Positions 7,663 to 16,496 of a stretch of DNA of 64,000 nt are shown one piece after another; the stretch's first letter is position 1; each line of letters starts with the position of its first letter. The notes under the pieces were generated by a model, which worked only from the letters and a program-made list of their open reading frames with translations, ran no database searches and was not told where the DNA came from. Location: assembly GCF_000235445.1 (NCBI RefSeq), contig NZ_JH378830.1:376933-440932 (forward strand), written 5' to 3'. This DNA comes from Johnsonella ignava ATCC 51276 (lineage in GTDB: Bacteria; Bacillota; Clostridia; Lachnospirales; Lachnospiraceae). Both the position numbers and the translations under genes were made by a program.

Positions 7663-8616
7663 ATGGATTATAAAACAATAAGAGTAGTACCTGAAGACAG
7701 CTCTGAAGCAAAGCTTTATACACATACACCGCCGCATCACGCTGATGAAGTTTTTGCAACTGCAATACTTTCTTTTATAGAAGAACCTGTTGTTGTAAGA
7801 ACAAGAAATATTAATATTTTAGAAAAAAGTCAGGGCATAGTTTATGATGTAGGTGGAAGATATGATGCCCAAAATGGATTTTTTGATCATCATCAGATTG
7901 ATTTTAAAAGGGAAAGATCTGATAGGATAAAATATTCCTCGGCAGGACTTATATGGGAATATTATGGCAGAGAGGTTTTAAAAGTACTTGGATGTGATGA
8001 GAAATTTTTGCAGGAAGCACAAGCCATGGTTGATTATGAGCTTATTAAAGGTATTGATGCCAATGATAACGGGCAGTCAAGGGAAGTTGGAGAGATGTCA
8101 GTGTCAGCAATGATTTCTTTGTATAATCCAAATTGGGATGAAAATAAACTTTCAAAAGATGAAGCCTTCATAAAGGCATGTAATGCTGCAAGAGAAATTC
8201 TGGTGCTTGAAATAAAAAAAGTTCTCTCTAAATTAAAAGGTGGAGCAGTAGTACGTGATGCTATAACAAAGAGACAAGGTCCTATACTTATGATGTCTCG
8301 ATTTATAGGAGGGTGGATAGAAGAGGTATTGTCAAGTACACTGCCATCTGCACGGGAAATTCTCTACGGTATATATGTAGGGCATGATAAAAACTGGTGT
8401 ATACGTGCAGTTCCGCCATCCGCCGGCAATCTTATGGAACAGAGAAAGCCGTTTCCAGATAGTTGGAGAGGATTAAGCGGTGAAGCTCTTGAAAAAGCCT
8501 GCGGTATAAAGAATGTGGTATTTTGCCATAAAGCAGGTTTTTTTGCAGTTGCTGCTACAAAGGAGGCAGCAGTAGAAATGGCAGAAAAATCTGCTGAATT
8601 TCCGGATAAATTCTAA
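7663..8616 (+). CDS. MYG1 family (UPF0160) metal-dependent hydrolase-like protein
   Basis: A 317-residue protein of the MYG1/UPF0160 family, distantly related to DHH phosphoesterases. Motifs seen: THTPPHHADEVFATAIL near residues 21-37, IVYDVGGRYD, FFDHHQIDF, SSAGLIWEYYG, then the C-terminal block CIRAVPPSAGNLMEQRKPFP and FCHKAGFFAVA. The eukaryotic relative acts as a 3'-5' RNA exonuclease; the bacterial role is not established. The His/Asp clusters that would bind metal are intact. AAAAAGGAAA precedes the ATG. It appears to be a single-gene unit between the eno terminator and a lipoprotein gene. Confidence 0.9.
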   Translation: MDYKTIRVVPEDSSEAKLYTHTPPHHADEVFATAILSFIEEPVVVRTRNINILEKSQGIVYDVGGRYDAQNGFFDHHQIDFKRERSDRIKYSSAGLIWEYYGREVLKVLGCDEKFLQEAQAMVDYELIKGIDANDNGQSREVGEMSVSAMISLYNPNWDENKLSKDEAFIKACNAAREILVLEIKKVLSKLKGGAVVRDAITKRQGPILMMSRFIGGWIEEVLSSTLPSAREILYGIYVGHDKNWCIRAVPPSAGNLMEQRKPFPDSWRGLSGEALEKACGIKNVVFCHKAGFFAVAATKEAAVEMAEKSAEFPDKF

Positions 8617-8821
8617 TATTGATTAATTTTAGATTATTTTTATATAGTTATAAAAATATTATTTGAAATGGATTTTTAATTTTTTCTTAAAAAAAATTAA
8701 AAAAATAATCAGTATGTTCTTCATATTTATGGTATATACTACGTCATGGCAAAGGGAAATTAAGGGATTCATTTATGAGTTCTGTTTAAAACCTTAGCAA
8801 ATTTTTTTAAAGGAGTTTATT

Positions 8822-9343
8822 ATGAAAAAAAGAAATTTAATTTTAGCAGGTATAGTAGCAGCAGCAGCAATTATGAGTATGGCATGTTCATCACAGCAGC
8901 AGAATACAGTTTCATCTGCACAGCAAAAAGCAAGTGAGGAACTGTCTAAAGCTGGTGAGTCTGGATCTTCAATGATGGAAAGTGCAAAAGAAAGTGCAGA
9001 ATCTATGATGGAAGATGCAAAGAATGCCGGAAGCAGTGCTGTTTCAAAGGCTGAGAAAGAAATGTCAAAGGCTGCAGGCGGCAAAGATGAAACTACAAAA
9101 GCCGGTGCAAAAGCTGATGACAGCAAAGAATCAACTGTAAAAGGAAAGATTTCAGATATAAAGGATATGCAGTTCACTATTACTGATGATAAAAACACTC
9201 CGTATCTTATTACATTTGACAAGAAGCCGGAAGGTCTTGATAAAGTCGCTGAGGGAGATACAGTGGAAGTAACTTATACAGGAAAGTTAAGTGAAGTTGA
9301 TGCTTTTACAGGCAAGGTTATTTCTGTAAAGAAAGCAAAATAA
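8822..9343 (+). CDS. lipoprotein of unknown function with C-terminal beta-barrel-like domain
   Basis: A 173-residue secreted protein. The signal peptide ends in a lipobox (IMSMAC, Cys at about residue 22), so it should be lipid-anchored. Residues 25-105 are a low-complexity Ser/Ala/Glu/Lys stretch with repeated 'SMMESAKESAESMMEDAK'-like units, probably helical or extended. The last 70 residues (VKGKISDIKDMQFTITDD...VEVTYTGKL...GKVISVKKAK) look like a small OB-like beta domain. I do not recognise a named family. It is transcribed alone and ends at strong hairpins. A broken copy of part of its gene lies 300 bp downstream. Confidence 0.75.
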   Translation: MKKRNLILAGIVAAAAIMSMACSSQQQNTVSSAQQKASEELSKAGESGSSMMESAKESAESMMEDAKNAGSSAVSKAEKEMSKAAGGKDETTKAGAKADDSKESTVKGKISDIKDMQFTITDDKNTPYLITFDKKPEGLDKVAEGDTVEVTYTGKLSEVDAFTGKVISVKKAK

Positions 9344-9439
9344 ATTCTTAAAAAGAAAGAAATACAGGAGTATTACTCCGGTATAATTAAAGAGTTAACT
9401 GACATTAAATTGTAAAGCCATATAAAACCTATAAAGGAA

Positions 9440-9475
9440 AGGGTCATCTTTAAATATTTTAAGATGGCTCTTTTC
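9440..9475 (+). terminator. terminator downstream of the lipoprotein gene
   Basis: AGGGTCATCTTTAAA pairs with TTTTAAGATGGCTCT (one wobble) and runs into TTTTCT. Good stem with T tail on the + strand. Confidence 0.8.
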
Positions 9476-9555
9476 TAATGCGTTTTTTTATAAAATGCAC
9501 TATAGAAGCTTTAAAGATATGTACAGATAAATATTAATATAATATTGAGTCTTTT

Positions 9556-9600
9556 CGGAAGGTTTTGATAAAATCGCTGAGGGAGATTACAGTTTAGAAA
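9556..9600 (+). pseudogene. relic of a duplicated piece of the lipoprotein gene
   Basis: CGGAAGGTTTTGATAAAATC and the following GCTGAGGGAGATTACAGT repeat, with a few substitutions and one inserted base, the coding stretch at 9228-9271 (the KPEGLDKVAEGDTVEV segment). The copy is out of frame and has no start. It suggests an old tandem duplication of the 3' part of the gene that has decayed. Confidence 0.7.
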
Positions 9601-9640
9601 CATAAAAGTTATATACATGAAAATTAAGATTTACAAATAT

Positions 9641-9689
9641 AAATAGGATACTTAATATCCTAAGAATCATGAAATTAAGTATCCTATTT
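9641..9689. terminator. bidirectional terminator, 16-bp perfect inverted repeat
   Basis: AAATAGGATACTTAAT (9641-9656) and ATTAAGTATCCTATTT (9674-9689) are exact inverted copies with a 17-base loop; both flanks give T-rich tails. It lies between the end of the + strand genes and the converging LCP gene. The rest of the 400-bp gap holds the first terminator, the gene relic and AT-rich sequence without further signals I can see. Confidence 0.75.
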
Positions 9690-9748
9690 ATTATTAATAC
9701 AACTATTCGTTAAACGTGAATTTAGCGAATAAGTAATTCTATATAACC

Positions 9749-11608
9749 TTATTCTTCTCCCGGACCTTTATTTTCTGTAGTTTCAGGTGTAGGCTCCTTT
9801 GGCTTTTCCTTTGTACTCACACCCGGACCTGCCTCAGTGGTATCAGGTTCATCATCTTCAATAATTGAAGGTGATGAAGTTGTTTTGTCAGGCTTTGGAG
9901 CTGTAGACTCAATAGTTTCAGAACTGCTTTTAGACTTACTGTCTGAACTTTCCTTAGATTGAGACTCTTTGCTGCGGCTTTCAATATCAGAGCTTTTTGT
10001 ATCTGAATTTGGCACTGAAGTTTGTTTCGATTTATCCTCATTTTCTTTTGAGTTTTTTTCCTGATCTTCTTTTTGAGGATTGGTCGGATTTGCACTTTGT
10101 GCAGGCTTTGTTTTTTCAGGTCCTATCTTGCCTGAATTGTCGTCAAGCGAAGGTGTAGTATCATTTTTATCCTTGCCCAGCCCACTGTCCTGGATTATCT
10201 TTTTATTGATTGATTCAAGTGTAGGGCTTGGTATATACGGTTCATCCTTATACAAAAGCTTGTGAAGTGCTATAACATTACTTTTTAAAGTAACCGGCAC
10301 TACACAGTCTTTTTTACCTATATCGACACCTGCCTTATCAAATGGAAAACCGGTTGTATCTGTCAGGTGGTATTTTTTTATATTTGTCATAAACGGTATT
10401 AAGTCGTCAAGTGTAAGGCTTGTTGAGGTTTGAGGAAGGACTGTTTCTGCCAGCTTTTTAAGGGTGGCAAGATCAGCCTTCTTTGCCTTGTCAAATGCAA
10501 GAGATATTACTTTTCGCTGTCTTTGCGTCCTGTTATAGTCAGTGTCCATAAGTCTGAGTCTTGAATATGCTACTGCCTGAACACCGTCAAGATGATTCAT
10601 ACCTGCATGTTCAAGATGTTTTGACGGTATACCTGTACCTTTTACTGTAAAAGTTATAAATGAATTAATATATCTGAATTCAGGCTCGGTAATCTCGATA
10701 TCAATCCCTCCCAATATATTAATTCCGTCAGCAACCGCTTTCCAGTTAAAGGTTGCATAGTCTTCTATCTTAAGGTCCAGATTCCTTTCAAGAGCAGGTA
10801 CCGCCTGCTTTGCACCACCCCTGAAATAAGCTTCATTTATTTTATGATAAGTACCCTTTTCATCTATCTGGGCATAAGTATCTCTATATACCGATACAAG
10901 CTGAACATCACCTGTTTCTCGATTTATATTACATATAATATTTACATCAGACAGTCCTCTGTCAACATTGCCGTCTCTTGAGTCAACACCAAATAAAGCG
11001 ACTGTGTAATAACCCTTTTGTTTTGTAAAATAATTATAAGCAAAATATATTATAAAAATAAGCAAAAGTAGAAAAAATATCCTTAAAAATATATTTTTCT
11101 TTTTCTTTCCGGTTTTTTTTATTTTATCCTGAGCCTCTGAAGATGCATTTCTCTGTTTTTTATTCATACTGCCAGTTTCATATTTGTCAGTCTTGCCATT
11201 TCTTTTAGCATCTCTGTCAAACTTGCGGGCATTATCAGTACTTCGGTAATATTCAGGCTCTTTATATCCTCTGCCATAGCCCTCAGGTCTGCGGCGTTTT
11301 TTATTATTCCCGTTATACGGCTGCATATGGTGCTGCAGATCCGCTTCATAGTCATCATCATAGTATGGCTCATACCCATCATCATAATCATAATCATCGT
11401 CATAGATTTCATTTGATTCATCATTTTCGTAATCATTATACATTTCTCTATCTGACAAATCAAAATCTATCCTGTCATCGTCATCATAGTAATTATCATT
11501 TATATGTCTTTTTTCCTGCTCCCTTATATGCCTCAATCTAACAAGGTCAGAAAGATATTTTCTTCGTTCTTCCTCCGACCTGAAGTTTAAATCTTCATCA
11601 GATCTCAT
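9749..11608 (-). CDS. LytR-CpsA-Psr (LCP) family cell wall glycopolymer ligase
   Basis: LCP enzymes move teichoic acid or capsule chains from a lipid carrier to peptidoglycan outside the membrane. The 619-residue protein has a very acidic Asp/Tyr/Asn-rich cytoplasmic part (residues 38-90), a basic stretch, one membrane span (about 173-194), and the LCP domain (about 200-420) with the signatures ALFGVDSRDGN, SDVNIICNIN, LVSVYRDTY, GGIDIEITEP, HLDGVQAVAYSRLR and RTQRQRKVI, including the phosphate-binding Arg and Asp residues. A tail of about 150 residues rich in Ser/Lys/Glu/Thr/Pro follows. The long charged N-terminus is unusual. AGAGGAG precedes the ATG. Confidence 0.93.
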   Translation of the reverse strand: MRSDEDLNFRSEEERRKYLSDLVRLRHIREQEKRHINDNYYDDDDRIDFDLSDREMYNDYENDESNEIYDDDYDYDDGYEPYYDDDYEADLQHHMQPYNGNNKKRRRPEGYGRGYKEPEYYRSTDNARKFDRDAKRNGKTDKYETGSMNKKQRNASSEAQDKIKKTGKKKKNIFLRIFFLLLLIFIIYFAYNYFTKQKGYYTVALFGVDSRDGNVDRGLSDVNIICNINRETGDVQLVSVYRDTYAQIDEKGTYHKINEAYFRGGAKQAVPALERNLDLKIEDYATFNWKAVADGINILGGIDIEITEPEFRYINSFITFTVKGTGIPSKHLEHAGMNHLDGVQAVAYSRLRLMDTDYNRTQRQRKVISLAFDKAKKADLATLKKLAETVLPQTSTSLTLDDLIPFMTNIKKYHLTDTTGFPFDKAGVDIGKKDCVVPVTLKSNVIALHKLLYKDEPYIPSPTLESINKKIIQDSGLGKDKNDTTPSLDDNSGKIGPEKTKPAQSANPTNPQKEDQEKNSKENEDKSKQTSVPNSDTKSSDIESRSKESQSKESSDSKSKSSSETIESTAPKPDKTTSSPSIIEDDEPDTTEAGPGVSTKEKPKEPTPETTENKGPGEE

Positions 11609-11643
11609 AAAAACTCCTCTAAAAATTAGTAAAATATCTTATA

Positions 11644-12273
11644 TCAATTATATGAATCCTTTATTTTAACAAAAGATTTTATGAGCTCAACTGAGCCTTT
11701 AATTCCCAGTCTTGCACTATTTAGACATAAATCATAGCTTTTTGAGTCTCCCCACTTTTTATTGGAGTAATAATTATAATAGCTTGATCGTCTTTTATCG
11801 GTTTTAATCATAAATTCTTTTGCCTTGTCATAATTTGTATCATGCATTTCCATAATTCTTTTAATTCTAAAATCTTCATCCGCTCCTACAAAAACAGTTG
11901 TAACATATTTAAGACCGTCAAGTGCATAGTCGGCACATCTGCCTACTATGATGCAGGACTCTTCTTTTGCAAGTTTTTTTATAGCATCAAACTGAGCAAG
12001 AAATATTTTATGGTTTATAGGCATATCCATATAAGCTGATGAAGTATAGCCAAGTGAATATGTATCCATTACAAGTGAATATAAGAAACTGTTTGAAGGT
12101 TTTTCGTCATGGTTTTCAAATAGCTCTTCACAAAGTCCGCTTTCTTTTGCGGCAATCGCAAGAAGCTCCTGGTCATAACACTTTATACCAAGCTCTTTTG
12201 CAAGCATCTGCCCTATCTGATGTCCTCCGCTTCCTGATCTTCTTCCGATTGTTATAACTAATTTTTCAGACAT
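11644..12273 (-). CDS. cytidylate kinase-like family protein
   Basis: A 209-residue P-loop protein of the cytidylate-kinase-like (Cmk2) family. It starts MSEKLVITIGRRSGSGGHQIG, a loop resembling the nucleotide-binding loop of CMP kinase but ending GSGGHQIG in place of GSGKS/T, so true kinase activity is uncertain. Further family marks are LGIKCYDQELL, IIVGRCADYAL, and a C-terminal KTDKRRSSYYNYYSNKKWGDS. The ATG at 12273 is chosen because AAGGAGAT lies upstream; an ATG 39 bp earlier has that ribosome site inside its coding frame. Nucleotide substrate unknown. Confidence 0.85.
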   Translation of the reverse strand: MSEKLVITIGRRSGSGGHQIGQMLAKELGIKCYDQELLAIAAKESGLCEELFENHDEKPSNSFLYSLVMDTYSLGYTSSAYMDMPINHKIFLAQFDAIKKLAKEESCIIVGRCADYALDGLKYVTTVFVGADEDFRIKRIMEMHDTNYDKAKEFMIKTDKRRSSYYNYYSNKKWGDSKSYDLCLNSARLGIKGSVELIKSFVKIKDSYN

Positions 12274-12394
12274 AAATCCGGATCTCCTTTTTAATATTTG
12301 TTTAAATTTCATTATAAATATTATACTGCCAAAAAGGTTAAAAGTATACTGCCTTTAAGAAAACACTAATTAAGCATTTCCACTAAAAAATATA

Positions 12395-13294
12395 TTATAA
12401 TTTATTACTTTCTATAAGTTCATTAAAATATTCAGGAAGAGGGGCATTAAATTCCATATACTGTCTAAAAGAAGGATGTTTAAATCCTATTCGTGAAGCA
12501 TGTAGTGTCTGTCCCTGAAGTTTTTTTACAGGATGCCCGTAAACAGTATCACCTAAAAGAGGATGACCTATTGAAGCCATATGTACTCTTATCTGGTGAG
12601 TTCTGCCGGTTTTAAGCTGGCATTCTATATAAGTATGATTTTTAAATCTTTTAAGCACTCTGTAATGAGTGATTGCTTCTTTTCCGTCATCAACTACAGC
12701 CATTTTTTTTCTATCTATATTATGTCTTCCTATAGGCTTATCAATTATTCCTTCATCTTCATTTACTATGCCGCATACAATAGCTTTATAAAGCCTTTTT
12801 ATACTATGTGCTCTAAGTTGTGCGGATATTGATACATATGCTGTATTGGTTTTACATATAAGCAAAAGTCCGGTAGTATCTTTATCTATCCTATGTACTA
12901 TCCCGGGTCTTAGAATGCTGTTCATGTCTGAAAGATTATTGCCGCAGTGATATAACAGCGCATTTACCAGTGTAGAGGTATAACGTCCTGCCGCCGGATG
13001 AACAACCATGTCTTTTGGCTTATTTACAACAAGCATATCTTCATCTTCATAATATATATCAAGCGGTATATCCTGAGCAATTATCTCTATTTCTTCCTCG
13101 TCAGGTACACTGAATGTTATAATGTCTCCTGTTTCAACTTTGTAGCTGCTTTTACTTGCTAAAGCATTTACAAGCAGACTTCCATCTTTTATAAGTTTCT
13201 GTATATAGGATCTTGAAAATCCGAGTCCCAAAGAATTCACATAAGAGTCCAGCCGTTCTCCTGATAGCGTTGCTTCAATATTATAATGCTTCAA
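12395..13294 (-). CDS. rluD: RluD-type 23S rRNA pseudouridine synthase
   Basis: RluA-family enzyme that makes pseudouridine in rRNA. An N-terminal S4 RNA-binding domain (RLDSYVNSLGLGFSRSYIQKLI) is followed by the synthase domain with VVNKPKDMVVHPAAG, the catalytic Asp in GIVHRIDKDTTGLL, TGRTHQIRVHMASIGHPLLGD at the C-terminal side, and HASRIGFKHP. The likely start is TTG at 13294, with AAAGG seven bases upstream; the frame is open back to 13321 but without a ribosome site. It follows lspA, as ylyB does in Bacillus. Exact target uridines are inferred from the family. Confidence 0.93.
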   Translation of the reverse strand: MKHYNIEATLSGERLDSYVNSLGLGFSRSYIQKLIKDGSLLVNALASKSSYKVETGDIITFSVPDEEEIEIIAQDIPLDIYYEDEDMLVVNKPKDMVVHPAAGRYTSTLVNALLYHCGNNLSDMNSILRPGIVHRIDKDTTGLLLICKTNTAYVSISAQLRAHSIKRLYKAIVCGIVNEDEGIIDKPIGRHNIDRKKMAVVDDGKEAITHYRVLKRFKNHTYIECQLKTGRTHQIRVHMASIGHPLLGDTVYGHPVKKLQGQTLHASRIGFKHPSFRQYMEFNAPLPEYFNELIESNKL

Positions 13295-13338
13295 AATAAA
13301 TCCTTTATAATTGTAGTACAATTACTTAAATATTAATT

Positions 13339-13944
13339 TTATTTTTTACTTTTTTTATTTCTGTCCGGTTCGTAAAACGGTTCGATCCTTTCAGAAGCAC
13401 TTTTAGTGTTAGCGTCTGAACCTTTCTTCGATGATATAAAAGCCATGTCATCCTCCTTATATATAAAAACAGCAAGTATAAAAAGGAAAAAAACAGAAAC
13501 GGTTATATAAATATCAGCCATATTAAAAACAGGAAAATTAATAGGTTTAAAATATATAAAATCAACTACATAACCATTTACAACACGGTCTATAAGATTA
13601 CCTGACGCTCCTGAAAATATAAATAAAATGCATAAATAAAACGGAAAATATTTCTGTTCTGACGGCAGCTTATAAATAGTATAAGATATCATACCCATAA
13701 CTGCAGCAGTAATTACATAAAAAAATATCATTTGATTTTGCAATATCCCAAATGAAGCTCCCCGATTCTTAACATAAGTAAATTCAATTATGTTAGGAAT
13801 TAGCTTATACACATAACCTGACATAAGATATTTTGAGGCAAGTGCTTTTGTAAATATGTCCAGCCATACTGCAAGACTTGATACCAATATAAAAAATGTA
13901 TATTGTGAGGTTTTATTTTTCATTATAATCATAAATAGTTTCAA
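13339..13944 (-). CDS. lspA: lipoprotein signal peptidase (signal peptidase II)
   Basis: Aspartic membrane protease that removes signal peptides from prolipoproteins, several of which are encoded in this window. About 200 residues with four membrane spans. Conserved motifs are FTYVKNRGASFGI, GASGNLIDRVVNGYVVDFIY and FNMADIYIT, containing the two catalytic Asp residues. A 40-residue charged tail extends past the last span. The start is ambiguous: TTG at 13944 sits right behind AAAGGAG, while ATG codons at 13932 and 13923 are further away. All overlap the end of aroB, so translation is probably coupled. Confidence 0.95.
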   Translation of the reverse strand: MKLFMIIMKNKTSQYTFFILVSSLAVWLDIFTKALASKYLMSGYVYKLIPNIIEFTYVKNRGASFGILQNQMIFFYVITAAVMGMISYTIYKLPSEQKYFPFYLCILFIFSGASGNLIDRVVNGYVVDFIYFKPINFPVFNMADIYITVSVFFLFILAVFIYKEDDMAFISSKKGSDANTKSASERIEPFYEPDRNKKSKK

Positions 13945-15097
13945 TGGCTCCTTTCATCTCATCATATGATATATCATGGCATAAAAAAGGACTGCCTATA
14001 TTTTTGAGTAGCACAAAACCTACCCTACCCTCAGAATTTTTTTTATCTTTTAGACAGCTGGTCAATATATCATTTATATCAATTCCTTTAAATTTAATTG
14101 GAAGAAAAAAACTTTCCAAAATTCTTTTAAGCCTTGCAATATCCAAAAGATGCCGACTATGGCTGTTTTCATTTAGACGCAGGCTGTACAGATTGCTTAA
14201 ATAAAGTGCTGATATACAGCCCAGACCTACACATTCACCATGTAAAAGTGCAGTTTCATCGGATGCTGTAATTACACTTTCTCTTTCAAGTGCATGACCT
14301 ATAGTATGCCCTAAATTTAAAAATGCCCGGCAGCTCTTTTCATCAGGATCTTTTTCGACAATACTTTTTTTAATGGTGTTACTTATATAAACCAGATTGA
14401 GCAATGTTTCAAAGTCTTTTTTTATTATATTATCTACATTATTTTCTATAAAATCATAATACCGGTTACTTTTTATAAGAGCATGTTTTATAACCTCTCC
14501 CATTCCTGATAAAAAATTGCGCCTGTCAAGTGTATTCAGTGTTTCTATATTGGTATACACAAGTGCAGGCATATGAAAAGCTCCTATAAGGTTTTTAAAT
14601 GATAAAAAATCAACTCCCGTCTTCCCTCCTATTGAAGAATCAACCATTGAAAGCAAAGTCGTAGGAAGCTGTATAAAGCGTATTCCACGCATATATGTCG
14701 CTGCAGCAAAGCCTGATATATCCCCTGTAACTCCGCCTCCAAGTGCAGCGATAAAATCACTTCTTTCAAAATTGTTGTAAACAAGGGTTTTATAAATTTT
14801 TTCAACCGAAGCAAATATTTTATTTTTTTCTCCAGGCTGTATTATATGTGTATAAACCTTGCATGAAGCCCCGCTTAAGGACTTCTTCACCTCATGTATA
14901 TAAAAATTCTTTATATTTGCATCACATATTATGCAGACTTTTTTGCCTGCAAGTCCTATATCTGCAATTTTAGCTGAAAGCCCTGAAAAATTTCTGCTTA
15001 TAACTATATCATATTCAGATATACTGCCTAAGGCTTTATTTATACTTATATGAAGTTGTGCAAATTTACAGTTTGAAATCTTATCTGAATTAAACAT
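13913..15097 (-). CDS. aroB: 3-dehydroquinate synthase
   Basis: Second step of the shikimate pathway: converts DAHP to 3-dehydroquinate using NAD and a divalent metal. Motifs: ALGGGVTGDISGFAAATYMRG (NAD-binding and active-site region), PTTLLSMVDSSIGGKTGV, LIGAFHMP, GMGEVIKHALI, and metal His residues in NLGHTIGHALE and LLHGECV. With the ATG at 15097 the protein is 394 residues, about 30 longer than usual; the frame is open to 15208 within ylmH, which would add an unlikely extension. No other aro gene is nearby; it lies between ylmH and lspA and overlaps both. Confidence 0.94.
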   Translation of the reverse strand: MFNSDKISNCKFAQLHISINKALGSISEYDIVISRNFSGLSAKIADIGLAGKKVCIICDANIKNFYIHEVKKSLSGASCKVYTHIIQPGEKNKIFASVEKIYKTLVYNNFERSDFIAALGGGVTGDISGFAAATYMRGIRFIQLPTTLLSMVDSSIGGKTGVDFLSFKNLIGAFHMPALVYTNIETLNTLDRRNFLSGMGEVIKHALIKSNRYYDFIENNVDNIIKKDFETLLNLVYISNTIKKSIVEKDPDEKSCRAFLNLGHTIGHALERESVITASDETALLHGECVGLGCISALYLSNLYSLRLNENSHSRHLLDIARLKRILESFFLPIKFKGIDINDILTSCLKDKKNSEGRVGFVLLKNIGSPFLCHDISYDEMKGAIETIYDYNEK

Positions 15098-15875
15098 AAC
15101 ATTTAACTGAAACCATGAGTCTGCCTTTTTTTGTAACACTTTCCTCTCCGATGTATTTAAAACGTCCAAGTCCTCTGATTGAAACAATATCTTCAGATTT
15201 AAGCGCATATGAATGGGATATAATACATCTTGAGTTTACAAAAACTTTTTCAGCATCAACATACCTGACGGCATTACCCCTTGACAGATTAAAAACAGCG
15301 GAAATAAGTGCATCTATGCGTATAGATATAACATTAATCCGTTTAATGTACCCTGTATCGGAAATAGCTGTATCAAAGCAGTTTTCTATGCTTACAGCCA
15401 CCTTTGTTTTTTTTACAGTTTCAAGGTTATCGGCAATTATACGGCTTATTCTTTTAAGAACCACAACATAAGCACTACCACATGACATCACAATATCTCC
15501 TGTCATACATCTGTCAATACCTAGATTCATAAGTGCTCCAAGGTAATCTCTGTGTGTAAGCCTGTCTGAAAATTTTTCATTTACAGGTTTTATATAAATG
15601 TAGTCAAAAATTTTCTGATTGATATCCGAAAGTTGCTCAAAATCATTTTCAAATTCAAAAACAACAGGAAAAAAGCAGACTACCTTTCTTTCTGCCGCCT
15701 CATAACCCCCGATAAGTTTGTAATTAACTTTCGGCAAGTCTTTGATTGAGAAGAAAACAGCCTGCTCGTTAAGATTCAAAAAAGATGTGTGTGTAAATAC
15801 ATCTCTTTTTAGTGCCCTGTCTGCCAGTTCCTTAATTCTTCTTGATAAAAAAATGGCATCTTTATCAATAACCAT
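15090..15875 (-). CDS. ylmH: YlmH-like S4-domain RNA-binding protein
   Basis: A 261-residue protein of the YlmH family, which in Bacillus binds the 50S subunit and assists rescue of stalled ribosomes. The N-terminal part contains FVVFEF-like beta strands around residues 75-100 and LTHRDYLGALMNLGIDR, the family signature; the C-terminal S4 domain runs from about residue 180 (ISIRIDALISAVFNLSRGNAVRYVDAEKVFVN) to the end. It follows sepF, as in the ylm cluster of many Gram-positive bacteria. Function is from the family. Confidence 0.9.
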   Translation of the reverse strand: MVIDKDAIFLSRRIKELADRALKRDVFTHTSFLNLNEQAVFFSIKDLPKVNYKLIGGYEAAERKVVCFFPVVFEFENDFEQLSDINQKIFDYIYIKPVNEKFSDRLTHRDYLGALMNLGIDRCMTGDIVMSCGSAYVVVLKRISRIIADNLETVKKTKVAVSIENCFDTAISDTGYIKRINVISIRIDALISAVFNLSRGNAVRYVDAEKVFVNSRCIISHSYALKSEDIVSIRGLGRFKYIGEESVTKKGRLMVSVKCYV

Positions 15876-15884
15876 AAATATCCC

Positions 15885-16484
15885 CTACATAGTTCTGCCT
15901 GCAAACATAGACATAGGATCAGAGGAAGAAACATCGTCATATTTTCCTGACATAGATACTACTTCAGGTGCAACTATAAAAATATTGCCGGTTATCCTCT
16001 TTAATTTACCATTTGAATAATAAGCTACTCCTGAAGCAAAGTCAATTATCCTTTGTGCCAGCTCATTATTTATGCCATCCATATTGAGAATTACAACTTT
16101 TTGTTCTTTTATACAGTCTGAAATAAACCTAGAATCATTGAAAGTTGTTGGTTTCACATGAGAAAGTTCCATATTTGCAGGCTGTCCTTTTACAGGGGAA
16201 ACCGGAGTTATGTTGCTATTGCCTCTGGAAAAAGAAGACCTGTTTATCCTGCCTATATTCCTTTCTGCACGATCAACACCGCTGCGGCTTTGTTCATCAT
16301 GTCTTGGTGTGGTATTGTAATGCATAGCCCTTGAATAAGGAGGCTGATTTTCAGATTCGTCTAAAACATCATCTGCCTCATATTCACTGCCTTCATACAA
16401 CTCATCTTCATCGTTCTCAATGTCTTCATCAACGGCTGAACGATTTATTTTGAAGAACCCCACAAAATTGTTTAATATACTCAT
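15885..16484 (-). CDS. sepF: cell division protein SepF
   Basis: Membrane-associated partner of FtsZ that aligns its filaments at the septum. The 199-residue protein opens with the amphipathic membrane-binding helix MSILNNFVGFF, then an acidic and flexible linker (about residues 15-105), and the conserved SepF core (ISDCIKEQKVVILNMDGINNELAQRIIDFASGVAYYSNGKLKRITGNIFIVAPEVV). The linker is rather long. It sits between yggS and ylmH as in the Bacillus ylm operon. Confidence 0.95.
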   Translation of the reverse strand: MSILNNFVGFFKINRSAVDEDIENDEDELYEGSEYEADDVLDESENQPPYSRAMHYNTTPRHDEQSRSGVDRAERNIGRINRSSFSRGNSNITPVSPVKGQPANMELSHVKPTTFNDSRFISDCIKEQKVVILNMDGINNELAQRIIDFASGVAYYSNGKLKRITGNIFIVAPEVVSMSGKYDDVSSSDPMSMFAGRTM

Positions 16485-16496
16485 TAAAAACTCTCC

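Noticed and set aside
9817..10095. Lys/Leu/Gln-rich open frame inside the LCP gene
   Set aside because: It is a shifted reading of the low-complexity Ser/Lys/Glu tail of the LCP protein.
11164..11463. Met-rich open frame inside the LCP gene
   Set aside because: It is another frame of the Asp/Tyr-rich acidic segment, with repetitive codons and no ribosome site.
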